A program made the translations under genes and the position numbers. Below, piece after piece: positions 56,467 through 62,551 of a stretch of 62,551 bases of DNA. Below the pieces are notes generated by a model that was given only the letters and a program-made list of their open reading frames with translations, searched no databases and was not told the origin of the DNA. Position 1 is the first letter of the stretch, and the number at the start of each line of letters is the position of its first letter. Origin of the DNA: JALZAH01 sp051000755 (GTDB taxonomy: Bacteria > Actinomycetota > Acidimicrobiia > Acidimicrobiales > Palsa-688); assembly GCA_051000755.1 (NCBI GenBank), contig JBPCNZ010000093.1, positions 1-62,551 on the forward strand, given 5' to 3'.

Positions 56467-57933
56467 TCAGAGTCCCCCCAACAGGTAGCCGACCAGGTTC
56501 TGCTCCTGGCTGGGGGTCAGGCCCGTCGCCGAGCCCCCGGTCGGGGCCGGCGGTGCGGCACCTCCGCCGAGCAGGCCTCCGAGCAGGTTCTGGAGGCCCT
56601 GGCCCGGTGCCAGCAGTGAGGGCAGCTTCAGCCCCGGCAGGGGTGCTGCGGGCTTGGCTGCCGGTGCCGCCGGTGCGGCCCGAGCCGTGGTCGGTGCCGC
56701 CTTGGGCGCGGCAGCCGCCTGGCTCTTCGTCGCCGGGGCCGCCGGGCCGCACGGCGTGACCTTCAGCAAGGTGCAGTCACCCTGGAAGTGGAACCGGAAG
56801 TAGTGGCCACTGGTGTCGAAGTTGGAGGTGGTGGAGGCCCACTCGGCGACGAAGCTGAACAGGTTGTTGAGGTCGGCCACGTTCTGGTGGACGATCGGCT
56901 GGAGGTTCTGCAGGTCCTGGAGGCCGGTGGGCCCTTCGGCCTTGAGGGTGTCGACGACCGGGCGGGCCTTGTCCACCAGGGTCTTGGTCTGGGTGAGCAG
57001 GGGCTGGAGGCTGGTGGCCGCCGGCTTGGCCGCCGCCGAGAAGTTGAGCAGCTCTTGGCTGACGCCCTGGAGGTTGTTGGTCAGCGGGGTGAGCGAGGCC
57101 AGGGCGGGGGTGGCCTGATCGGAGAGGGCCCCGAGCTGGTTGAACGCCGACGTGGCGGCCTGCAGGGTGCCGGGCAGCTGGCGGATGTCGGTCCCCATGT
57201 TGTTGGAGGAGGTGGCGGTGGCGCTGAGCAGGTTGTTGGTCGTGGTCAGCAGACTGTTGAGGGTGGTGCCCTGATTGGTGTCAAGGGAGTGCAGCACCGG
57301 GGTCACGTTGTCGATCATCTGGGTCAGGACCTGGTTCTGGCCGTCGAGCAGCTTGAGCAGCCCGCTGGTGTTGGTGAGCGCCGGCGCCAGGGCCCGGATA
57401 GCGTTCTGCTCGTTGTCCCCCTGGCCTTTCACGCCGTTGCCGAGGGAGGTGAGCATGACTCCCAGTGCCGTCGCCGTCGGGTCGTTCACCGAGTTGAGGA
57501 CGGTCTGCAGGTTGGTGGATGCACTCGTGCCCTGGATGGGCCCGGTCGTGCCGCCGATGGTGGCTCCCTCGGGCAGGGTCGGAGCCGAAGGTGTGCCTCC
57601 GTTGAGGTCCACGTACTCCTCGCCCAGGATGGTGACGGGCCGGACCATGGCGGTGGCGTCGCGGTGGATGGGCCACTCGTTCTTGGTCAGGCGCAGCTTG
57701 ACGATGGCCTTGTTGTCTTTGACGCTGAGGCTGGTGATCTTGCCGGCCGTCACCCCGTCGACGTGCACGGTGTTGCCGGGCACGAGAAACTCGGCGTCGG
57801 CGAAGCGGGCGTAGATGGTGTGGCCACCGTCGGGCCGGTTGATGATGAGGTACCCGAAGGCCACCGCCCCAAGCACCACGAGGATGGCGATGCCGGTGTA
57901 GAGCCGGTCCTTCCCGGTGGCGATGAGGCTCAC
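56467..57933 (-). CDS. Mce family protein, second (MceB position)
   Basis: A 488-aa Mce protein: membrane segment LYTGIAILVVLGAVAFGYLI, Mce domain (HTIYARFADAEFLVPGNTVHVDGVTAGKITSL to ILGEEYVDLNGG), long helical region, a cysteine pair (GDCTLLKVTPCG) and an Ala/Pro-rich tail ending in a hydrophobic LVGYLLGGL. The GTG at 57933 overlaps the mceA stop as GTGA. Confidence 0.93.
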   Translation of the reverse strand: MSLIATGKDRLYTGIAILVVLGAVAFGYLIINRPDGGHTIYARFADAEFLVPGNTVHVDGVTAGKITSLSVKDNKAIVKLRLTKNEWPIHRDATAMVRPVTILGEEYVDLNGGTPSAPTLPEGATIGGTTGPIQGTSASTNLQTVLNSVNDPTATALGVMLTSLGNGVKGQGDNEQNAIRALAPALTNTSGLLKLLDGQNQVLTQMIDNVTPVLHSLDTNQGTTLNSLLTTTNNLLSATATSSNNMGTDIRQLPGTLQAATSAFNQLGALSDQATPALASLTPLTNNLQGVSQELLNFSAAAKPAATSLQPLLTQTKTLVDKARPVVDTLKAEGPTGLQDLQNLQPIVHQNVADLNNLFSFVAEWASTTSNFDTSGHYFRFHFQGDCTLLKVTPCGPAAPATKSQAAAAPKAAPTTARAAPAAPAAKPAAPLPGLKLPSLLAPGQGLQNLLGGLLGGGAAPPAPTGGSATGLTPSQEQNLVGYLLGGL

Positions 57934-59228
57934 TGGGCCCCGTTTCCGGCGGCGTCGACGAGGGCTCCGGGCGCCCGGGTGGTGTTGACGGTGCCGCTCG
58001 TGCTGGACGGAAGGAGGCCCAAGAGAGGATTGGTCAGATTCGAAGATCCCGGTACCAGGCTGTTGAGGAGGCTGGACAACGAGGCGGTACCAAGGACCGC
58101 ATCAACCGGACCGAGGTGGCCGGTGGTGTCGTAGGTGGAGAACGTGTTGCCCCAGTTGGTCAGGAAGGCGGCCAGCTCCGGGGTGTAGGGCCGCAGGAAG
58201 CTGACGGCGGGTTCCACCTCGGTGGCGGCCTGGGTCACCTGGGGCACGGTGGCGTTGGCCGAGTTGTTGAGGGCGGGGGTGTAGTGCAGCAGGTTGTCCA
58301 GGCCGACGAAGGTGGGCACCAGCTTCTGGGACACCGGTTGGAGGGCGGTCAGGACCGGTTGGAGTTTGGTCGAGAAGGCGGGCAGGTCGGCGCTGGTCGT
58401 CTTCAGGTCCGACAGCAGCGGCAGGGCGGTGGCGGTCGTCCCCGGGACCTGGTCCAGGGTGGCCTGGGCCTGGGCGAGGGTGGACGGCAGCTGGTTGATG
58501 CCCTGGGACAGGGAGGTCGTCTGCTGGGCGACGGCGCTCATGGAGGTGTCGAGGCCCTGCACGGTGCTGACCAGGTCACCCTGGCGATTGACCAGCCGGG
58601 TGGACAGGCCCGCCATGTCGGTGACCAGCTGGTGCAGGGTCTGGCCATCGGCGCCGACAGCATCGAGGACCTGGGCCAGGGCTTTCACCGTGGGTTCCGC
58701 ACTCTGGAGGGTGTCCTGGGCCCTCTGGGTGCCCGGACCCTTCACGATGTCGTCCAGTTGGGGGATGAGGGCGGTCAGCCGGGTCCTCGTGGCCGGGTCG
58801 AGCTGGGAGACGATCTGGTCGATCTCGACCCTCGGCACGACCGTGTTGGATTGGTTGTTGATGATCATGTGGCCGTTGGGGATCACCGGGTTGCTCTTGG
58901 GACCCGGGATCAGGTTGACGTAGCGCTCGCCCAGCAGGGACTGGTACATGATCGACGCCGTGGTGCCGTCGTGCAGCGGCTCGTCCGCCTTGTTCAGTCC
59001 CACCTGGACCATGGCCTGGCCGTTGTTGACACCCAGGTGCTTGACGTTGCCCACCGTGAACCCGTTGACCTCCACCAGGCCCCCGGTGTTGAGGTTGGAG
59101 GCGGCCGGGAAGACGATGGTGACGGTGTAGCCCCCACCACCGGAGCCCAACCTCCAGACCACGACGGCAGCCACAAGAGCGGCGACCACCACGAGGGGGA
59201 TCACCCCCCTCAGGACCCGACGAGACAC
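57930..59228 (-). CDS. Mce family protein, first (MceA position)
   Basis: A 432-aa Mce protein: membrane segment VIPLVVVAALVAAVVVWRLG, Mce domain (YTVTIVFPAASNLNTGGLVEVNGFTVGNVKHL to LLGERYVNLIPG), helical region, Ser/Thr-rich tail, no cysteines. The GTG at 59228 follows AGGAGA and lies 12 bases after the ATPase stop. Letters A-F are given by order only. Confidence 0.93.
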   Translation of the reverse strand: MSRRVLRGVIPLVVVAALVAAVVVWRLGSGGGGYTVTIVFPAASNLNTGGLVEVNGFTVGNVKHLGVNNGQAMVQVGLNKADEPLHDGTTASIMYQSLLGERYVNLIPGPKSNPVIPNGHMIINNQSNTVVPRVEIDQIVSQLDPATRTRLTALIPQLDDIVKGPGTQRAQDTLQSAEPTVKALAQVLDAVGADGQTLHQLVTDMAGLSTRLVNRQGDLVSTVQGLDTSMSAVAQQTTSLSQGINQLPSTLAQAQATLDQVPGTTATALPLLSDLKTTSADLPAFSTKLQPVLTALQPVSQKLVPTFVGLDNLLHYTPALNNSANATVPQVTQAATEVEPAVSFLRPYTPELAAFLTNWGNTFSTYDTTGHLGPVDAVLGTASLSSLLNSLVPGSSNLTNPLLGLLPSSTSGTVNTTRAPGALVDAAGNGAQ

Positions 59229-59240
59229 GTGGTTGTTCTC

Positions 59241-60086
59241 CTATTCCATGCCCAGGGGGCCGGCTGAGTCGCCGGCGAGGAACTGTTGCACGAACGGCTC
59301 TTCGGAAGCGAACGCATCTTCTCGTTCGCCCCAGTGGACCACTTTCCCTTTCCACAACAGGCCTAGATAGTCGGGAACCTTGCGGGCGCTGCTGATGTCG
59401 TGGGTCACGATCAGGTACGTGCCCCCGTACTTCTCGTGGATGCTCAGGATCAGATCGTTGAGCAGGCTGGTGCGGACAGGGTCGAGACCGGAGTCCGGTT
59501 CGTCGAACATGACGACCTTGGGCTGGAGGACGAGGGCCCGGGCGAAGCCGGCCCGCTTGCGCATGCCCCCGGAGATCTCGCTCGGCTGCTTGTACACGGC
59601 GTCGACCAGACCCACGTCGCTCATGTTGCTCATGACGATCCGGCGGATCTTGTCTTCGGGGAACTTGGTGTGCTGGCGCAGAGGGAAGGCCACGTTGTCG
59701 TAGAGGTTCATCGACCCGAAGAGGGCGCCGTCCTGGAACAGGACGCCGTAGTTCTCCCGCAGCTTGTACAGCTCGTCGGAACCCATGTTGATGAGGCTCC
59801 GGCCGAAGACCCGGATGTCGCCCTTGTCGGGGTACATCAGAGCGAGGATGTGCTTCAGCAGCACGCTCTTACCGGTCCCGGAGGGCCCGAGGATGCTGGT
59901 GATGGTGTTCTCGTAGAACTGCAGGTTGATGCCATCCATGACCTTGTTGCTGCCGAAGGCCTTGTGGCAGTCCTCGAACTCGATGACCGGCGTCTCGTTG
60001 CTGTTGCCCGGGGATTTGCTGGCTGTTGATTCTGTGCTGGCTGTTGATTCTGTGCTGGCGGTTGATTTCGTGCTGGCTCTGGCCAT
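59241..60086 (-). CDS. MlaF/Mkl-type ATPase of the Mce transporter
   Basis: A 281-aa ABC ATPase that energises the YrbE permeases. It has Walker A ILGPSGTGKSVLLKHIL, Q-loop VLFQDGALFGSM, signature SEISGGMRKRAGFARAL, Walker B VVMFDEPDSGLDPV and switch His IVTHDISSARKV, all intact. The first 30 residues are STASTE repeats. Mycobacterial MceG/Mkl is encoded away from the mce operons; here it lies between the permeases and the Mce proteins, as in mla operons. ATG 60086 is 11 bases after the permease stop. Confidence 0.95.
   Translation of the reverse strand: MARASTKSTASTESTASTESTASKSPGNSNETPVIEFEDCHKAFGSNKVMDGINLQFYENTITSILGPSGTGKSVLLKHILALMYPDKGDIRVFGRSLINMGSDELYKLRENYGVLFQDGALFGSMNLYDNVAFPLRQHTKFPEDKIRRIVMSNMSDVGLVDAVYKQPSEISGGMRKRAGFARALVLQPKVVMFDEPDSGLDPVRTSLLNDLILSIHEKYGGTYLIVTHDISSARKVPDYLGLLWKGKVVHWGEREDAFASEEPFVQQFLAGDSAGPLGME
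60018..60071. repeat. 18-bp minisatellite in the MlaF-type ATPase
   Basis: Three units of GCTGGCTGTTGATTCTGT (the third with changes). They encode TESTAS repeats at the N-terminus ahead of the ABC fold. Confidence 0.95.
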
Positions 60087-60097
60087 GGCTGTTGCCC

Positions 60098-61021
60098 CTA
60101 GTTGACGATCGGTGCTCTGGGGTTGCCGCCCCAGAAGATCAGTGTGCCGAGGACGCCGATGACACTGACCATGATCATGTTGACGATCATGGATTTGGCC
60201 GTGTTCTTGCCGACACCGACGGACCCTCCTCTCGCCGTATACCCGTAGTAACACCCGACGATGACGATGACGGCCGTCTCCACCATGATCTTCACGAAGG
60301 CGAAGAACAGGTCGAGGGGGCTCTGGAACAGGAAGAACACGGTGAGGAACCCACCGGAGGACACCGTCTTCAACTGCACGATGGTGGCGAAGTAGCTGCC
60401 GATGAAGATGACCATGGTCGCCAGCCCGAACAGGAACGGGACGGCGATCAGGTAGCCGACGAAACGGGCGGCGACCACGAAGCCCATGGGCCGGACGCCC
60501 ATGACCTCGAGGACGTCGATCTCCTCGGAGATGCGCATGGACCCGATCTCGGCCACCAGGCCACAGCCCACCTTGGCCGACAGGATCCAGCCCCACATGT
60601 AGGGGAGGCACTCCCGCAGGTCGCAGAAGGCGTCGAAGATGCCCGAGTACAGCGGGGCGCCGAACTGCTTGAGGATGTAGCTGGCCTCCGTCCCGCACTC
60701 CAGGCCCATGATGAAGACCATCAGCATGATGATCAGGCCCGAGCCGAGGATCAGCAGAGCGGTCTGGCGGAACACCTCGCTCGGGTAGAGGCGAACGGTA
60801 GGGATGCTGCGAATGGTGTCCGCTGCGAATCGGCCCAACTCGCCGACGGCGTCCAGCAGGCTCTTGCCCTGCCGGCTGACCGTGGACCAGCCGATGTCCG
60901 CCGAGCCGTCATCGGCGCCCTCGGGCATAGCGATGTCGGGAAGGTCGTCGAGGTCATAGCTCTCGAGCCGCTCCTGGGTGTCGGACAGCTCGCTCGTCTT
61001 CTCGTCGTCGAAGATCGACAT
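60098..61021 (-). CDS. YrbE/MlaE-type permease, second
   Basis: A 307-aa permease of the Mce ABC transporter, with about five to six membrane segments. It has the conserved SMRISEEIDVLEVMGVRPMGFVV loop (the ATPase-coupling EExDAMxxxG-type motif) and a C-terminal YYGYTARGGSVGVGKNTAKSMI. An acidic N-terminal stretch of about 45 residues (ERLESYDLDDLPDIAMPEGADDG) is extra to the family. ATG 61021 is 14 bases after the first permease stop. Confidence 0.94.
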   Translation of the reverse strand: MSIFDDEKTSELSDTQERLESYDLDDLPDIAMPEGADDGSADIGWSTVSRQGKSLLDAVGELGRFAADTIRSIPTVRLYPSEVFRQTALLILGSGLIIMLMVFIMGLECGTEASYILKQFGAPLYSGIFDAFCDLRECLPYMWGWILSAKVGCGLVAEIGSMRISEEIDVLEVMGVRPMGFVVAARFVGYLIAVPFLFGLATMVIFIGSYFATIVQLKTVSSGGFLTVFFLFQSPLDLFFAFVKIMVETAVIVIVGCYYGYTARGGSVGVGKNTAKSMIVNMIMVSVIGVLGTLIFWGGNPRAPIVN

Positions 61022-61035
61022 GGTTGCCCCGTCCC

Positions 61036-62199
61036 CTACTTGATGACCTGGGTGGAGGGCGCGTAGCCGAGCAGGAGGTTGGTGAAGGCGTAGTCGACGA
61101 CCCAGATGAGGGCGAAGCTGACAACGACGGCCTGGTTGACGGCCCGGCCCACGCCGGCGGGACCGCCCTTGGCCCGGTAGCCCTTGTAGGAGCACACCAA
61201 ACCGATGATGAGACCGAAGACGGCGGACTTGACGAAGCTGCCCCAGTCGTCGCTGATGTTGGACTGGCTGAAGAAGCTGGCCACGAACCCCGACGGGCTG
61301 GAGCCCAGGAACAGGCCGGCGAGGTACCCCGAGACGATGCCGAGGGTCAGGGCGAAGAGGTCGAAGAAGGCGGTGAGGATCGTGGTCGAGATCACCCGCG
61401 GCAGCATGAGCTTGCGCACGGGATCGACTCCGAGGACCTCCATGGCGTCGATCTCTTCCCGGATGCGTCGAGCGCCCAGGTCCGCGGTGATGGCCGTGCC
61501 GACGACGCCGGCCACGACCATGGCCTCGACGAAGGGGGCGAACTCGCGGATGCTGGCGAACATGAAGAAACCGCCGAGGCGGTCCGGGACGCCGAAGAGG
61601 GACAGGATGTTTCCGCCCTGAAGGCCGGGGGCCCCGAAGCCGAAGCACATGACGGCGAAGATCATGGGGAGCCAGCACAGCTTCATGCCGTCGAAGATCT
61701 GATCCTTGACGTCGCCCCAGTAGCCCTTCGGGTGAATGATGGCCGACTTCAACATCTGGCCGCCGATGGAGGTCATCTCGCCTGCTTCGCCGACGAAGCG
61801 GTTCATGGTGGCGCCGAACGCCACCAGCGGGTGCGACTTCGGTTCCCGCTTGGCGATGGCGGCGTCGAGATCGGTGTCGTCGGTACCGGGCTCGGGGACC
61901 TCGATGCGCGATTCGGTGTCCAGCGCGGGCTCGGCGGGCAACCCCGTCGTCTTGTCGGTCTCGGTCCCTTCGTCGCTCGGAGCGTCGGGCAGGCCACCCC
62001 CGCCGCCGCGGGCTCCGGGGCCGACGCGCGCTCCCACCGCCACCCGAGCGTGATCGGCGGAGACCGAGTCCAGCCCCGCCATCACCGCCTCGCTGACCAG
62101 CCGGTCGCTCTTGGCGCCGTTGGCCGCCCGGACGCGACGCGTCCCCGGCCGGTCGTTACCGTTCGTGTTGGCAGCCTGATCGGAGTTACCCGTGGCCAT
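61036..62199 (-). CDS. YrbE/MlaE-type permease, first gene of the Mce operon
   Basis: A 387-aa permease. The YrbE core begins near residue 120, with ARRIREEIDAMEVLGVDPVRKLMLPRVI as the coupling loop and GYRAKGGPAGVGRAVNQAVVVSF near the end. The first 120 residues are hydrophilic and acidic, with Gly-rich stretches, and are absent from typical YrbE proteins. ATG 62199 has GAGGAG eight bases upstream. It heads a co-directional run of at least 12 genes. Confidence 0.94.
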   Translation of the reverse strand: MATGNSDQAANTNGNDRPGTRRVRAANGAKSDRLVSEAVMAGLDSVSADHARVAVGARVGPGARGGGGGLPDAPSDEGTETDKTTGLPAEPALDTESRIEVPEPGTDDTDLDAAIAKREPKSHPLVAFGATMNRFVGEAGEMTSIGGQMLKSAIIHPKGYWGDVKDQIFDGMKLCWLPMIFAVMCFGFGAPGLQGGNILSLFGVPDRLGGFFMFASIREFAPFVEAMVVAGVVGTAITADLGARRIREEIDAMEVLGVDPVRKLMLPRVISTTILTAFFDLFALTLGIVSGYLAGLFLGSSPSGFVASFFSQSNISDDWGSFVKSAVFGLIIGLVCSYKGYRAKGGPAGVGRAVNQAVVVSFALIWVVDYAFTNLLLGYAPSTQVIK

Positions 62200-62551
62200 C
62201 GGTTGGCTCTCCTCGTGGTGGGCGGGGGTTCACCCGCAGGTGCGGGCTACGGGGACAGGATCGCCGCCGCCGCGGCGGGCGTGCGAGCGTGCTCTGCTTG
62301 TCGGTTCACTTGCCCTGCACACAGCGCTCACGGACGAGCGTCCCTCCCCATCGGTTTTGATCCAGCTGGACGAAATCGGCCAGATCGGAGTCTCTGCGAC
62401 AGTATGTCATCGGTCACCGAAGCGGGGAAGGTGCAGACCGGGCCAACTTCTGGCCCGGTCGGGCCAAGGAAACCCTCTCCGCGAGGGGCGACGACGCCGT
62501 GGGGGGGTTACCCCCCCCCCAAGGGACGCAGGAGGTGGTGGGCAAACGTGT
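62200..62551. other. Upstream region of the Mce operon and right window edge
   Basis: No gene is seen in these 352 bases. A TACTGT element lies at about 62402-62397 on the minus strand but lacks a clear -35. The last 60 bases contain a 7-base G run and a C run of about ten, much like the left edge. Confidence 0.4.

Noticed and set aside
1..62551. tRNA, rRNA, riboswitch or origin sequences in the gaps
   Set aside because: The gaps at 25931-26160, 29752-29876, 37058-37332, 45148-45569 and 62200-62551 were read on both strands; no cloverleaf, rRNA-like or conserved riboswitch core was seen. A covariance-model search could still find a weak one.

Overview
The window is high-GC DNA (roughly 70 % by eye) from an actinobacterium. 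The evidence is a division and cell-wall (dcw) cluster without ftsA but with sepF, yggT and divIVA after ftsZ, a six-gene Mce lipid-import operon, actinobacterial SOS boxes, an NrdR/LexA pair, DUF3040 and DUF58-transglutaminase proteins, frequent GTG starts and many leaderless-type promoters. A deep branch such as Acidimicrobiia would fit, but no marker here settles the class. No rRNA, tRNA, CRISPR array, prophage or insertion sequence was seen. Both edges of the window carry long G/C homopolymers, and the first gene loses its family sequence there, so they look like low-quality contig ends.

Layout. Positions 1-25830 are an almost unbroken minus-strand cluster, read from right to left: mraZ, rsmH, ftsL, ftsI, murE, mraY, murD, ftsW, murG, murC, murB, ftsQ, ftsZ, pgeF, yggS, sepF, yggT, divIVA, a two-module membrane protein, a DksA/TraR-like zinc-finger protein, lspA and rluD. 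Most neighbours overlap by 4-8 bases (ATGA or GTGA), so they are probably translationally coupled. ileS sits inside this block on the opposite strand. murF is absent from its usual place between murE and mraY. Positions 26161-29751 hold a short-chain dehydrogenase, a lipoate-ligase-like protein coupled to an HNH protein, and a small orphan protein coupled to a ROK sugar kinase. Positions 29877-34461 are a plus-strand MoxR, DUF58, transglutaminase operon. Positions 34485-43721 carry DUF3040, dinB coupled to a PIG-L deacetylase, an adenylate cyclase, an inositol monophosphatase, a PPi-type phosphofructokinase, nrdR and a PlsB-type acyltransferase.

Positions 43840-45147 are an SOS module: a LysM membrane protein and lexA diverge from a control region with three SOS boxes. 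Positions 45570-47576 hold a SnoaL-like protein and a membrane-anchored PpiC foldase. Positions 47700-62199 are one long minus-strand Mce operon: two YrbE permeases, an MlaF/Mkl ATPase, six Mce proteins, an MMPL/RND protein, a 90-aa membrane protein and a degenerate ABC ATPase. This probably forms a complete lipid-uptake machine.

The most unusual layer is not a gene. At least a dozen short tandem repeats (units of 12-21 bp, sometimes in higher-order units of 45 bp) lie across unrelated loci, mostly in disordered N-terminal tails and in gaps between genes. In coding DNA the units are almost always multiples of three. The clear exception, at the 3' end of the MMPL gene, has one repeat unit short by one base. 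Restoring that base makes the gene end exactly at a TGATG overlap with the next gene, so repeat slippage appears to have shifted the frame.
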